Shown: positions 25,153 to 35,493, counted from the first letter of the stretch. The stretch is 64,000 nt of DNA from Planctobacterium marinum (GCF_020687805.1 NZ_JAJEWQ010000001.1:1-64000), one strand, 5' to 3'. Made by a program: numbers and translations. Notes: generated by a model from the sequence alone, not told the origin.

Positions 25153-26049
25153 TCACTGAATGATATTTGATTTAGGGATCCACTTTTCACTGATTTTGGT
25201 AAGTACCCCGTTGTCCGATAACTCCTGTAATGCACTGCTGATATCTTCCCGGTGTTCAAACAAAGGGCTGGCCTTGCTGATCACGGTAAACGACTCCAGT
25301 ACCGTTGATGGCTGATAAATGGACTTTTTCATAATACGTTTCAGGTGGGGGCTTTTAAATTCGACGCCATCAAACAGGGTGTCAAAGCCAGCCAGTACAT
25401 CAATGCGTCCGGCAATTAACAACTCGATACCGGTTTCACGATTTTTGACATCCATTTTAAGTAAGTTATCTGCCTGCTCAAACTTTTCAAAATACACGGT
25501 GCTGCCAACGTAACCAATAACGAAGTTGTCCTGTTGTAAATCCTTGAACTCATCGATGACACGTTTGTCGTCGTAGCGTTGGTAAAACACGGTTGAATGC
25601 ACATCTTTCAGGTAAGCCGGTGGGACAAATTCCAGAAAAGCGGCCCTGGTGCTGGAATAAAGTAAAGAGTGCGCCATATCCACATTTCCATCGCGCAATG
25701 CGCGCATACAGGCCGACCAGTCGCACTCGTAATAGTCGTATGTAACCCCCAGTGTCTTAGCTAAAATTTGTGTCAGATCATGTTCGAAACCGGCATAACT
25801 GCTTCCTTTTTCAGTTTTACTGATGATCATATAGGGCGGAAGATGATTGGCGATCAGGCGAATTACCGGGCGTTCAACCGCCGGCATGAGCTTTTCCTTG
25901 CCCTGCAGAGAAAAGCTACAGAACAAGTATGTTACAAGGGTAATCCAGAAAAACTTACTCAAAAATAAATACAACAGAAATTTACCCAATTTACTTTTAT
26001 CATTATAGTTATCAGGGATTGCATTGAACTCCGGGACGTCCAAAGTCAC
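25153..26049 (-). CDS. periplasmic amino-acid-type solute-binding protein (SBP family 3)
   Basis: A 298-residue protein of the SBP_bac_3 family. The domain starts at about residue 60 (RPVIRLIANHLPPYMII). It includes YAGFEHDLTQILAKTLGVTYDYYECDWSACMRALRDGNVDMAHSLLYSSTRA, where the family has WdglipaL..GkiD.i...m..T..R. The last helices are ELSDNGVLTKISEKW. A hydrophobic helix at about 25-48 (FLLYLFLSKFFWITLVTYLFC) is preceded by a 24-residue tail, longer than a normal signal peptide. It may be a late start or a membrane anchor. No permease or ATPase gene is near, so it may be an orphan sensor-like binder. Confidence 0.85.
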   Translation of the reverse strand: MTLDVPEFNAIPDNYNDKSKLGKFLLYLFLSKFFWITLVTYLFCSFSLQGKEKLMPAVERPVIRLIANHLPPYMIISKTEKGSSYAGFEHDLTQILAKTLGVTYDYYECDWSACMRALRDGNVDMAHSLLYSSTRAAFLEFVPPAYLKDVHSTVFYQRYDDKRVIDEFKDLQQDNFVIGYVGSTVYFEKFEQADNLLKMDVKNRETGIELLIAGRIDVLAGFDTLFDGVEFKSPHLKRIMKKSIYQPSTVLESFTVISKASPLFEHREDISSALQELSDNGVLTKISEKWIPKSNIIQ

Positions 26050-26114
26050 CTGAATAACCTAACATTTGGCGAAGGCTTATCTGTAGCCTTCATCTTACTC
26101 GGGAGTGAATAACT

Positions 26115-26417
26115 ATGATGGCATTTAATAACAATGATATACAAAAAGCGCTAGGTCAATTAAACCTTAGTTGTAAAAATGAATGGAAGTTGGTGGATGG
26201 GTCGTTGCAAAAGCGTTTTAAGTTCAGCAATTTTATTGAAGCCTTCGGTTGGATGAGTAAAGTGGCTATTGTCGCTGAGAAAATGGATCATCACCCGGAA
26301 TGGTTCAACGTCTACAATAAAGTCGATGTGACACTGGTCACTCATGATGCCAATGGCATTACCCAAAAAGATTTTGATTTGGCCAATCAGATGGAGTTGT
26401 TAGCTCAAAGTCGGTAA
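26115..26417 (+). CDS. phhB: pterin-4a-carbinolamine dehydratase
   Basis: Cytoplasmic enzyme that recycles 4a-hydroxytetrahydropterin formed by phenylalanine hydroxylase. The 100-residue length and motif are typical: [37 protein letters not shown] in outline (here [13 protein letters not shown], then [15 protein letters not shown]), with the catalytic His-His pair. C-terminal [15 protein letters not shown] fits. GGGAG stands 8-10 bases before the ATG. No phhA is next to it in the window. Divergent from the binding-protein gene 65 bases away. Confidence 0.93.
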   Translation: MMAFNNNDIQKALGQLNLSCKNEWKLVDGSLQKRFKFSNFIEAFGWMSKVAIVAEKMDHHPEWFNVYNKVDVTLVTHDANGITQKDFDLANQMELLAQSR

Positions 26418-26501
26418 ATAAAATCAAAGGCGATAGCCAGCACTACACACCGAATATTCCGTAAAGATCTGGTGCTAAAGCCCATCCCTGGAGCAGAGAT
26501 A

Positions 26502-28466
26502 TTATGGCTCCTGCAGGGTATTATCCTGGGGGAAGTGAGCCTTTAGGGCGGTCAGCTGGCTGTCATAGTGACGCCATATCCCTTGTCCTTTGCGGTTAAT
26601 CGGCTGTTTAACCTGCTCAGAGCTGGGGGTTTTTATGGCTCTCTCGGTTTCGTAAAAGCGCAGGCAGCTTTCTTCGAAGGGCAGATTGCAAAATGCCAGA
26701 ATTCGCCTGACCTGGCTTTCAAGATCATCCAGGACATCTTCATGTTGCACCCGCAATACGAAACCGGGCAATACTTCATCCCAATGGGCCATCAGTTTCT
26801 CGTAAGCCAGATAATAGCGAGCAAGAGTGTCGAGACTGTAGGAAAACTCTTGTCCTTCACCAAATAGTTGTTTGTAGCCACTGAAACAACAATCCATTGG
26901 TGCTCTGCGGGCATCAATGACTTTGGCGTTGGGTAAGATCAGCTTGATCAGACCAAGGTGCAAAAAATTGTTGGGCATCTTATCGATGAAGTAAGGTTTG
27001 TTGCTGCGATACACCTGGGTGTCCTGAATATATTGCTCACCAAAACGGGCGTAATAGCCAGAATCGATTTGTGTCAGGTTGTCCGGATAGGCATTTTTGT
27101 TGCCCCGCAGGCGAGTAACCAGACTTAAAATGTTATGCAATTCCATCGTTCCCTCAACCTGCGAGTGTGACGCCAGAATTTGTTCAAGTAGAGTTGAGCC
27201 CGCCCTTGGTAGCCCTACGATAAATATCGGCGCGGCATCATCACAACCCACATCCGGTAAATTGGTAAACAGGGCACTATTGCAGTGGGCTATTTGGCGC
27301 TCAACCTGTCGCTCAACACTGGCAATATCGTAATTGAGTTGCGCTTGCTTTAACTGGTTACCCTTTTGAAAATGTTCAAATGCCAATGGGTATTGTTTTT
27401 TGTCTTCATAGGCTTTGCCCAATGCAAAATGAAGATGAATCCGGTCATCGGTGCTGGTGTCGTCTGTCCTGGTCAGGGATGTCATGGCTTGCAGTTCTAC
27501 ATCCTGAAACTGATAGGTTTTGGTATTCGCCAGACTCCAGTAGGCATCACCAAAATCTGGTTTGATTTGCCAGGCGGTGCGGTAGGCCGCAATGGCTGCC
27601 TGCAATTGACCATCAGCTTTCAGGGCATGGCCCAATAACAGGTTGATGTAAGGCTGTTGTTCATCCTGAGCCAGCAGTGCCTGATACAGTGTCACAGAGC
27701 CCTGAATATCGCCAATACCCAGAAGCGCTCCGGCTTTGGCCAGTAAAAACGATTTTTCCTGCGGGTAGTGTTGTAAAAGTGTGTCACAGGTTTGAAGAGA
27801 TTGCCGAAATTTGCCAATTTGATTGAGTAATTTTATGTATTCCAGCCCGGCATAATAGTGATCGGGATACAAGGCAACACAGCTTTCCAGCACAAACTCT
27901 GCTTCGGCATAGGCTTTGAGTTGCAAACCGATTTCGCCCAGTAATGTCAGGGCTTCTGCATGGTGTTTGTTCTGACTTAAGAACTGGCGGCATAACTTAT
28001 CGGCTGTGTCTAAATGTCCCTCATACATGAGGTCTCTGGCACCTAAGATGGGCTTTGGCAGCGCCGAAAGTCGCTGGGTCTGTTTGCGGGCCAGTGCCAG
28101 AGCCTGACTATTCTGTGATTGCTGATAATAACTTTCTAAATAGCGCCAACTGGCCAGTAATGCCGGATTCAGTTGGGTTGCTTTATAAAAGTGTTTTGCG
28201 GCGTCATGGGGTTGGTTAAGCGCAACATAACAATGCCCCAATTCTTGCCAACACCTGGCGTGTTCGGGATACTGCTGAATAAGTTGTTGATTGCTGCTGA
28301 TAGCCTTGTCAGGAGTACCACTTAGCCGGAAAGCAACGGCCAGCAGGTAGTGCAATTCCTTTTGACTGGCGACATCTTGTTCAGTCTTTATGCCGTTTTG
28401 GGCCAGCTTTATGGATTCGGCAAACTGCCCCTGGGCTAATGCCTTTTTAATCTCTGCAATCATCAA
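26502..28466 (-). CDS. TPR-containing sulfotransferase-family protein
   Basis: A 654-residue protein. Residues 1-~385 are tandem tetratricopeptide repeats (for example CWQELGHCYVALNQPHDAAKHFYKATQLNP). Residues ~395-650 are a sulfotransferase domain with the PAPS-binding loop IFIVGLPRAGSTLLEQILASHSQV. A second PAPS segment (RAPMDCCFSGYKQLF) and a C-terminal VKQPINRKGQGIWRHY follow. This architecture is common in marine alpha- and gammaproteobacteria and is usually encoded beside a TonB receptor, as here (upstream, same strand). The acceptor is unknown and could be carbohydrate or peptide. The gap to the receptor gene contains a terminator, so cotranscription is partial at best. Confidence 0.88.
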   Translation of the reverse strand: MMIAEIKKALAQGQFAESIKLAQNGIKTEQDVASQKELHYLLAVAFRLSGTPDKAISSNQQLIQQYPEHARCWQELGHCYVALNQPHDAAKHFYKATQLNPALLASWRYLESYYQQSQNSQALALARKQTQRLSALPKPILGARDLMYEGHLDTADKLCRQFLSQNKHHAEALTLLGEIGLQLKAYAEAEFVLESCVALYPDHYYAGLEYIKLLNQIGKFRQSLQTCDTLLQHYPQEKSFLLAKAGALLGIGDIQGSVTLYQALLAQDEQQPYINLLLGHALKADGQLQAAIAAYRTAWQIKPDFGDAYWSLANTKTYQFQDVELQAMTSLTRTDDTSTDDRIHLHFALGKAYEDKKQYPLAFEHFQKGNQLKQAQLNYDIASVERQVERQIAHCNSALFTNLPDVGCDDAAPIFIVGLPRAGSTLLEQILASHSQVEGTMELHNILSLVTRLRGNKNAYPDNLTQIDSGYYARFGEQYIQDTQVYRSNKPYFIDKMPNNFLHLGLIKLILPNAKVIDARRAPMDCCFSGYKQLFGEGQEFSYSLDTLARYYLAYEKLMAHWDEVLPGFVLRVQHEDVLDDLESQVRRILAFCNLPFEESCLRFYETERAIKTPSSEQVKQPINRKGQGIWRHYDSQLTALKAHFPQDNTLQEP

Positions 28467-28500
28467 TACGCCTGGTCAATTTTACGCGTTACGGTCTCAT

Positions 28501-28526
28501 AAAAAAGGCAGGCTGAAAAGCCTGCC
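28501..28526 (-). terminator. intrinsic terminator of the TonB receptor gene
   Basis: A GGCAGGCT/AGCCTGCC stem with a GAAA or TTTC tetraloop is followed on the minus strand by six T. It lies 25 bases after the receptor stop. Confidence 0.9.
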
Positions 28527-28550
28527 TGGTGATATCGAACTTATGTTGCC

Positions 28551-31193
28551 TCAGAACATATCATAAGAAAAACGTACCCCAACAGTACGTGGACGGTTTG
28601 TGACCACTTTGGGAGTAAATTGCTGATTATCGATGTGCAATATCGCGCTCTCATTGGTGATATTGTCAACGTATAGCTCAATTTTCCATTCGTCGTTGGT
28701 GACACCCACCGCCAGGTTGGCTAACAGGTAACTGTCCTGAACATAACGTCCACCGCGAAATACCTCGCCATTAGAGTCGGTATAGGTAACACCTTCGTAT
28801 TCAGCGGCTTCATCCTGGATTGTGAGTCCGGAGCCCGTGCCGTAAACTAACTGCGTGGTATCTTCCAGTACATAGGCATCCATTTTCATGCTGGCCAGAC
28901 GGTCACCGGTGTAAACCAATGAGCCGTTTATGTAACCGCTGAGATCACCTTCCAGGTCAAAATAATACCGGGCGCGTAAATTACCGGAAAAATCAGACGA
29001 GTAGGGGAGTTCACTGCCGATGGGTGGTGCGATTCCTTCCAGTTCAGGATTAATGGCGGTCAGCTCAGTGTCCAGTAAACTGAAAGCACCATTAATGATC
29101 AGGTTCTCGGTGGCCACCCAGGTAATATCTCCGTCAATACCTCGAATTTCCGCATCACCGACATTATCGGTAAAGACCAGGAAGCTGATATTGGTGGGGT
29201 CAAACCGAGACGTTTGCAAGTCTGTGATATCCGAGTAATAGGCAGTGGCATTCACCCGCAGGGTGCCATCCAGGAAGTCACCTTTCACGCCCAGTTCGTA
29301 GTTATCCAGGGTATCGGTTAATGAGTAAACCGGTATGCGGAAACCATCAAAGGCGCCATTTTGATTTGTGGCAAGCCCGCCACCCACGCGATTGGTTACC
29401 GGTGGTCTGAAACCTTCCGAGTAGGTCGCAAACAGCAATAAGTCCCGGTTAACTTTCCAGTCAACAGAGAACTTTAAAATGGTATCATCAACCGTGAGCA
29501 CTCCGTCATCATCTAACAGGTCTACTTGCAGTTGCCCGGATTCAATGGCCGCCTGAATCAATTCAGGATCTTCTCCTACAGCCATTAATTCATCAGGGTC
29601 CAAAGTACCAAAAGCCCGTAACCGGCGGGACACATCAACCGTTGTGGTTGAGCCTTTGTATTCGTCTTCAATTTCGTACCAACGGGCACCGATTGTGGCG
29701 GTAACGGAGTCTGTGATGTCGTATTCCAGATTACCAAATACGGCAATTTGATTGATATCGTGGCTGACATCATTTACAAAGCTGACATCCGGCTCGAATG
29801 GGCCACCATCACTATTGATACCTTCTGTACCAACGGTGGTGCGCTGCATATCAGAGAAGAAGGCCAGGTCAGTATTGCCCAGCTTAAATCGGCCTATGGT
29901 GTCCAGGGATTGTTCATCTAAAAATATCCCGGCTGTTAAACGCCAGCGATTAGAAGCATCAGTATTGAAGCGAAACTCGTGCGTTGTTCGGGTCGTTTGG
30001 GTGTCTTCTTTATAGAATTTACTCGGATCTAAACAGCGCTCATCTTCCGGAGTTTCCGCCTGATAATGATTACACACATAATAGGCGGCAAATAAGCCAC
30101 CATTAGTGTAGCCGGTGTAATCTACATTGGACTCGATTTCCCGATTCAGGTAACCACCTGTGTATACCAGCTCTAATTGATCCAGTCGTCCTTCAATCGT
30201 CCAGGTGGTTAAGCCAAACTCGTCTTTGTTGTCATCAGGCTGAAAGCGGTTGGTTGAGCTTTCACCTTCGAGATTAGGATCGTAGGCAAATACGCCTTCA
30301 GTTTCCAATACCTGTTCAGTATGTTGGATTAAGAAGGACCAGTCCTGGTTATCGTATAACGCACTAAATCTCGCCCCTGTGTACTGGGCATCGTTAAAAT
30401 CATCTTCTACCAGGGAATTGTTGGTGGGTGAGACTACCGGTGTGTTTTCCGGATCGCTCAGCGGACCACCTGAAATTCTGTCGATAACCACAGCACTACC
30501 GATATAACCACCTTGTCCAGGTTGATTGGGAATATTGTCAATCCAGCCCCCCTGTTTATCGTTGTAGGCAGCGATACGAATACCAAAATTTTCCGATACC
30601 GGCGCGTTTACGTAGGCTTCGAATGTATTGCTGGCTTCACCGCCATCGGTTGTGGACAGATCCAGGTCAATTCCGGCGGTAAATCCGCTTAAATCTGGTT
30701 TGTTGGTGATAATACGCACCGTACCTGCCTGTGAACTGGCGCCAAACAGGGTACCCTGTGGACCAGGCAGTACCTCAACCCGTTGAACGTCAGTGGCGAA
30801 GATGTCCATGTTTCGGCCTTGCATGGAAACCGGTTGTTCATCCTGATAGAAGGCAACGGAAGGTTGCAGGGCCTGAACAGACGACACGGCAATGTTTGTT
30901 TGGGTGGTGGCCGCGCCGCGAATATAGATTTCGTTTTGCCCCGGGCCTGTGCCCTGAAATACTACGTTGGGCAGAAATTCGACATAGTCCTGGAAGTTGT
31001 CTATGCCTAAGTTTTCAAGTGCGCTGCCATTGATTGCGGTAACGGATACCGGTATTTCCTGAACTGATTCGGTTCTCTTGGTGGCGGTAACTTCAATGGT
31101 TTCAAGTGCGGCCTTGCCCGTGGATTCCTGGGCGTTGACGCCCGCTGTTGCCAGCGCGGCAATGACTGCACAACAAATTCTGGATTTATGCAT
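28551..31193 (-). CDS. TonB-dependent outer-membrane receptor
   Basis: An 880-residue receptor with signal peptide (CCAVIAALATAGVNA) and a TonB box region (LETIEVTATKRTESVQEIPVSVT). The plug domain is at about 45-155 (ALENLGIDNFQDYVEFLPNVVFQGTGPGQNEIYIRGA). A long 22-strand barrel ends in an aromatic C-terminal strand (VGVRFSYDMF). It belongs to the group often found in Alteromonadales and sphingomonads without iron-box context. The substrate cannot be predicted, but a partner TPR-sulfotransferase follows on the same strand. The start region has about 300 bases of upstream sequence shared with the BCCT transporter promoter region. Confidence 0.93.
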   Translation of the reverse strand: MHKSRICCAVIAALATAGVNAQESTGKAALETIEVTATKRTESVQEIPVSVTAINGSALENLGIDNFQDYVEFLPNVVFQGTGPGQNEIYIRGAATTQTNIAVSSVQALQPSVAFYQDEQPVSMQGRNMDIFATDVQRVEVLPGPQGTLFGASSQAGTVRIITNKPDLSGFTAGIDLDLSTTDGGEASNTFEAYVNAPVSENFGIRIAAYNDKQGGWIDNIPNQPGQGGYIGSAVVIDRISGGPLSDPENTPVVSPTNNSLVEDDFNDAQYTGARFSALYDNQDWSFLIQHTEQVLETEGVFAYDPNLEGESSTNRFQPDDNKDEFGLTTWTIEGRLDQLELVYTGGYLNREIESNVDYTGYTNGGLFAAYYVCNHYQAETPEDERCLDPSKFYKEDTQTTRTTHEFRFNTDASNRWRLTAGIFLDEQSLDTIGRFKLGNTDLAFFSDMQRTTVGTEGINSDGGPFEPDVSFVNDVSHDINQIAVFGNLEYDITDSVTATIGARWYEIEDEYKGSTTTVDVSRRLRAFGTLDPDELMAVGEDPELIQAAIESGQLQVDLLDDDGVLTVDDTILKFSVDWKVNRDLLLFATYSEGFRPPVTNRVGGGLATNQNGAFDGFRIPVYSLTDTLDNYELGVKGDFLDGTLRVNATAYYSDITDLQTSRFDPTNISFLVFTDNVGDAEIRGIDGDITWVATENLIINGAFSLLDTELTAINPELEGIAPPIGSELPYSSDFSGNLRARYYFDLEGDLSGYINGSLVYTGDRLASMKMDAYVLEDTTQLVYGTGSGLTIQDEAAEYEGVTYTDSNGEVFRGGRYVQDSYLLANLAVGVTNDEWKIELYVDNITNESAILHIDNQQFTPKVVTNRPRTVGVRFSYDMF

Positions 31194-31490
31194 TGTGTGA
31201 CCTATGTGTGTGTTGTTGTGATTGCGGTGAGTATTAATGTTCCCTGGGAACTTATAAGTATTTCTATTTAAAGCTTAAATGTATTTCCTGAAAACTGCAA
31301 AATAAGTATAGTTCTAATGAATAGAGTTGAGGTGAATAGAGGCTGTGTTTCCCTCAAAAATGAAATTATTAAGCCATATTAATGTGTTCGATACTTAAAA
31401 TGGCCTTTATAGAATATGTCATTATAATTAGAATACGATTTTAAATGCTGAGTTTCAGCTAATCCGATAACTCAAGGAAGGCCCTCACGC
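31194..31490. other. divergent promoter region
   Basis: 297 AT-rich bases between the TonB receptor and the BCCT transporter. Several AT-rich -10-like boxes are present. No riboswitch fold or clear operator palindrome was recognised. MarR protein from 33488 is a candidate regulator but its site was not identified. Confidence 0.4.
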
Positions 31491-33458
31491 GTGATTTCCG
31501 CCAGCACATTTCGACACCTTAATTTAAATGTTTTTATCGTTGCAACTATCAGCATTACGGCGCTGGTGTTGTTTACTTTGCTGGCACCGCAATTCGCTGA
31601 GTCATTTTTTGATACGTTGCAAAGCGAAATTGTCAGTAGCGGCAGTTGGTTTTACGTCTTAACCGTAGCCGTTATCTTAGTGACGACACTGTATCTGGGG
31701 TTGTCGCAATACGGTGAAGTAAAACTTGGGCCAGATCACGCTCAGCCGGATTACAATCTGGCCACCTGGTTATCTATGTTATTTGCGGCCGGAATGGGCA
31801 TTGGCCTGATGTTTTTTGGCGTGGCAGAGCCGCTTATGCATTTTATGGCTCCGCCTACCGCAGAGCCTGGTGGCATCGAAGCGGTAAAAGAGGCCATGAA
31901 AATGACCTTTTTTCACTGGGGCTTACACGCCTGGGCCATTTATGCCATTGTGGCGTTAATCCTGGCCTACTTTAGTTTTCGCAATAACTTACCATTGACC
32001 TTGCGTTCTGCGCTGTACCCAATTATTGGGGACAGAGTGCGCGGCTGGGCAGGCCACTGGGTAGACATATTTGCGGTGGTCAGTACCATTTTTGGCGTTG
32101 CCACGTCTTTGGGCTTCGGTGCCGCGCAAATTAACGCCGGACTGGCCTATTTAACCGGTATTGAAGTAAATACCAGCAATCAAATTTTGTTGATGATTGC
32201 GGTTATTGCTGTGGCTACCGTGTCTGTAGTGTCAGGGCTGGACAAGGGGATTAAGATCCTGTCTCAAACCAATATGATGATGGCCGTGGCCTTGCTGCTG
32301 TTTATACTTATTCTTGGTCCAACGGTGTTTTTGCTGCAGGCCTATTTGCAAAACACCGGGGATTATTTATCTGACCTTGTGCGCAATACCTTCAATTTAT
32401 TTGCCTATCAGAAAAAAGACTGGATAGGCGGCTGGACCATCTTTTACTGGGGATGGTGGCTGGCCTGGGCACCGTTTGTGGGGATTTTTATCGCCCGCAT
32501 ATCTAAGGGCCGTACGATACGGGAGTTTATTCTTGGTGTGATGTTTATTCCCACCGCCTTTACCTTGTTTTGGATGACCGTGTTTGGCAATACCGCCATC
32601 GATTTAGTGCAGAATTTCGATTCGAATTTAGGGGCACTGGTCAATGAAGATACCTCCGTCGCCTTATTTGTTTTTCTTGAGAGCTTCCCGTTTTCTGACG
32701 TTCTGGTGGTGCTGGCGTTACTGATGGTGGTGGTGTTTTTTGTGACCTCCTGTGACTCCGGTGCAATGGTGGTAGACATGCTGTGTTCCGATGGTAATAA
32801 CAACACACCTGTTTGGCAGCGCATTTACTGGGCGTTAGCAGTTGGTGTGGTAGCAATTGTATTGTTGTTCGCCGGTGGCCTGTCAGCATTGCAAACCATG
32901 ACGATTGCCACCGCCTTGCCATTTTCCATTGTCTTGCTGCTGGCTATTGCCGGTCTGATAAAATCACTGCGTATCGAGCGTCATAAAAGAGAAAGTCTGG
33001 CCTTTAGTTCCGGGCCGTTAGTGACCTGCACCAACAAAGAGGGCTGGCGTGAGCGACTGGAGAGCATTGTTACTTATCCCAACAAAAAAACCGTGGAACA
33101 GTTTCTCGACAATGTCGTTAATGAGGCGTTTGAATCGGTGCGTACAGAGTTGCTGCAATATCAACTCGAGGTGGAGATAGTTCGCAAAACCAAAGCGATA
33201 GAAATGATCGTAAAACACGGCGAAGAAATCGAATTTGTTTACGGTGTGTACCGGCGTAAACACGAGCAGCCAGATTATGCCGCAAATGAGGCCGAAAGCC
33301 TGGACAATGATCATGAACAGTCTTACTATCGCGCCGAAGTTCACTTAAGAGAAGGTGGGCAGGATTACGATATTATGGGATGGTCCACAACGGCGGTTAT
33401 CAACGACATCATCGACCAGTACCATAAACATCAGCATTTTTTGCATTTGATGCGTTAA
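31491..33458 (+). CDS. BCCT-family betaine/choline/carnitine transporter (BetT-like)
   Basis: A 655-residue inner-membrane transporter with 12 TMs. The BCCT signature WGWWLAWAPFVGIFIARISKGRTIREF is intact, and MFFGVAEPLMHFMAPP and FVTSCDSGAMVVDML match. A 160-residue soluble C-terminal tail (from about residue 505: ESIVTYPNKKTVEQFLDNV...QSYYRAEVHLREGGQDYDIMGW) is of the BetT type. In that type the tail tunes osmotic activation. The substrate is most likely choline or glycine betaine, but this is not decisive. The start is GTG at 31491 with GGAAGG upstream. The MarR gene follows 29 bases later and is probably cotranscribed. Confidence 0.92.
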   Translation: MISASTFRHLNLNVFIVATISITALVLFTLLAPQFAESFFDTLQSEIVSSGSWFYVLTVAVILVTTLYLGLSQYGEVKLGPDHAQPDYNLATWLSMLFAAGMGIGLMFFGVAEPLMHFMAPPTAEPGGIEAVKEAMKMTFFHWGLHAWAIYAIVALILAYFSFRNNLPLTLRSALYPIIGDRVRGWAGHWVDIFAVVSTIFGVATSLGFGAAQINAGLAYLTGIEVNTSNQILLMIAVIAVATVSVVSGLDKGIKILSQTNMMMAVALLLFILILGPTVFLLQAYLQNTGDYLSDLVRNTFNLFAYQKKDWIGGWTIFYWGWWLAWAPFVGIFIARISKGRTIREFILGVMFIPTAFTLFWMTVFGNTAIDLVQNFDSNLGALVNEDTSVALFVFLESFPFSDVLVVLALLMVVVFFVTSCDSGAMVVDMLCSDGNNNTPVWQRIYWALAVGVVAIVLLFAGGLSALQTMTIATALPFSIVLLLAIAGLIKSLRIERHKRESLAFSSGPLVTCTNKEGWRERLESIVTYPNKKTVEQFLDNVVNEAFESVRTELLQYQLEVEIVRKTKAIEMIVKHGEEIEFVYGVYRRKHEQPDYAANEAESLDNDHEQSYYRAEVHLREGGQDYDIMGWSTTAVINDIIDQYHKHQHFLHLMR

Positions 33459-33487
33459 TGCTTAAAAACCCGTGACCGGATTGAGAT

Positions 33488-33985
33488 ATGGAAAAAGACG
33501 AAGAATTATTGGTAGCCCTGAGAAAGGTGATTCGGGCTATTGATCTGCGCTCCAGGCAGCTCAATCGGGAAGTTGGTTTAACCGGTCCACAATTGTTAGT
33601 GATGCAAAATATCGGCAAAGTGCCGGGCATCATGGTTCGTCAGATAGCTGACAATATTAATTTGAGTGCAGCAACCGTCACCAGTATATTAGATCGTCTG
33701 GAAGCGCGGGAGTTGGTGCAACGCATCCGCAGTACTGAGGACAAACGGCGGGTAGGGGTGTTTCTGACCGAAAAAGGTCAGGAGTTACTCAACGAAGCTC
33801 CGATGCCGTTTCAGGAACATTTCCTCAATCGTTTTGCCAGTCTTGAAGACTGGGAGCAAAGTTTGATGATTGCAACTATCCAGCGACTGGCCAGTATGAT
33901 GGATGCCGAGAATCTGGATGCTGCACCGGTATTGGAAATCGCCAGTTTTGACGACAAAACGGCGCATGAGCCGAGCAATAAATAA
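33488..33985 (+). CDS. MarR-family transcriptional regulator
   Basis: A 165-residue winged-helix regulator. The recognition helix region is VRQIADNINLSAATVTSILDRLEARELVQRIRSTEDKRRVGVFLTEKGQELL, with the typical D.R wing. The C-terminal helices would form the dimer interface. The Asp/Glu-rich tail past residue 140 has no clear match. It follows the BCCT transporter at 29 bases and may regulate it; the usual regulator for betaine genes, BetI, is of another family. The ligand is unknown. Confidence 0.88.
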   Translation: MEKDEELLVALRKVIRAIDLRSRQLNREVGLTGPQLLVMQNIGKVPGIMVRQIADNINLSAATVTSILDRLEARELVQRIRSTEDKRRVGVFLTEKGQELLNEAPMPFQEHFLNRFASLEDWEQSLMIATIQRLASMMDAENLDAAPVLEIASFDDKTAHEPSNK

Positions 33986-34154
33986 ACCAGGTTTCACTTT
34001 TATGCTTTTAGGTGTGCTGACTTAAACACCCAATTACCTCTCCGGCCATGTGCTTTTTTGCCCGGTAATAATGTCACATTCAGCACCCGTCGAAAGTCGT
34101 CGCTATAACGGCTTTCCCCACGACCCGTTTTTAAATTTAAACAGGTAAAAACTT

Positions 34155-35441
34155 ATGGGTGATATTGTCATCGTCGGTGGTGGTGCCGGAGGCTTAGAGC
34201 TGGCCGTAAAACTGGGACGCTATTTCAAAAAATCTGATACCAACGTTCTGTTGGTAGATAAAAATCGAACACATATCTGGAAGCCCTTGCTGCATGAAGT
34301 GGCAGCAGGCTCTCTGGATGCGGACATTGATTGTCTGGACTATCTGGCACTGAGCCAGAAAAACGGTTTTCAATTTCAGTTAGGAGAAGTCACAGGACTT
34401 GAACGTGCCACTAAAACCTTGAAGCTGGCGGCAATGGTCAGCGACAGCGGTGAGACCATCTTACCCGCACGAGAGATAGTGTATGGCAAGCTGGTATTTG
34501 CACTGGGATCAGTGACCAATGACTTTGGCACCCCAGGAGTTAAAGAGCACTGCATCTTTTTGGATTCGGCTGGCAGTGCGCAACGTTTTCATGTGCAACT
34601 GCTGAACGAGTTTTTAAAACTGCAATCGGATAGCAGCAAAAGCAAACTGGACATTGCCATCGTCGGTGCCGGTGCAACGGGCGTAGAGTTGGCCGCAGAA
34701 CTCTATAAAACCGCTGAATTATTAAAAGCCTATGGCTATCAAAATGTGTCCTCGGCGAAACTGAAAGTCACCGTAATCGAAGCCGGTCCGCGCCTGTTAC
34801 CGGCATTACCCGAGCGCATAGCGCAAAAGGTGGCTCATGAACTGCGTCAGCTGGGGGTTTCTTTGATGCTGAATACCGCGGTATCAGAAGCCAGTAAAAA
34901 CGGACTACAGACCAGACAAGGTGACTTTATACCGGCTGATATGTCGGTTTGGGCCGCTGGTATTAAGGCGCCGGAATTCTTATTTGCGCTGGATGGTTTG
35001 GAAACCAATCGCATCAATCAGCTGGTGGTGGATCGCACTTTGCAAACCAGTAACGATGCCAACATCTTTGCGATCGGAGATTGTGCCCATTGCATCATGC
35101 CGGATGATACAAAAGTGCCGCCACGAGCGCAGTCTGCACATCAGATGGCCAGTTGCCTATTTGATAATATCAAACGCCTGCACACCGGGCAGCAGGCTAA
35201 AGCGTATCAATACGTAGATTATGGTTCATTGGTGTCGTTGTCGTCCTATTCAACCATTGGCAGCCTGATGGGAAGCCTGTCCAAAGGCAGTGTGTTTATC
35301 GAAGGCAAATTAGCGCGAATGGTGTACATCAGTTTGTATCGCATGCATCAGATGGTGGTCTACGGCAAATTGAAAACCCTGTTTTTTATGCTGGTTAATC
35401 GCATCAATAAGCGGTTACGGCCTACCTTAAAATTGCATTAA
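34155..35441 (+). CDS. ndh: type II NADH dehydrogenase-like FAD oxidoreductase
   Basis: A 428-residue flavoprotein of the NDH-2 family, which passes electrons from NADH to quinone at the inner-membrane surface without pumping protons. The first Rossmann motif is IVIVGGGAGGLELAVKLG, and the second, NAD-binding, is IAIVGAGATGVELAAEL. ADMSVWAAGIKAPE and IFAIGDCAH complete the pattern. The C-terminal stretch (KLKTLFFMLVNRINKRLRP) is amphipathic/basic, as expected for a monotopic anchor. Length is close to E. coli Ndh (434). It is probably a single-gene unit ending at the terminator at 35494. Confidence 0.88.
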   Translation: MGDIVIVGGGAGGLELAVKLGRYFKKSDTNVLLVDKNRTHIWKPLLHEVAAGSLDADIDCLDYLALSQKNGFQFQLGEVTGLERATKTLKLAAMVSDSGETILPAREIVYGKLVFALGSVTNDFGTPGVKEHCIFLDSAGSAQRFHVQLLNEFLKLQSDSSKSKLDIAIVGAGATGVELAAELYKTAELLKAYGYQNVSSAKLKVTVIEAGPRLLPALPERIAQKVAHELRQLGVSLMLNTAVSEASKNGLQTRQGDFIPADMSVWAAGIKAPEFLFALDGLETNRINQLVVDRTLQTSNDANIFAIGDCAHCIMPDDTKVPPRAQSAHQMASCLFDNIKRLHTGQQAKAYQYVDYGSLVSLSSYSTIGSLMGSLSKGSVFIEGKLARMVYISLYRMHQMVVYGKLKTLFFMLVNRINKRLRPTLKLH

Positions 35442-35493
35442 ACCAAGGCGGTGTAGTATCCGCCCAGGCTTGTTTTTAGCCTAAACACAGAGG

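Noticed and set aside
26418-31490. Polysaccharide utilisation locus around the TonB receptor
   Set aside because: No glycoside hydrolases or SusD-like genes; only the common receptor plus TPR-sulfotransferase pair.
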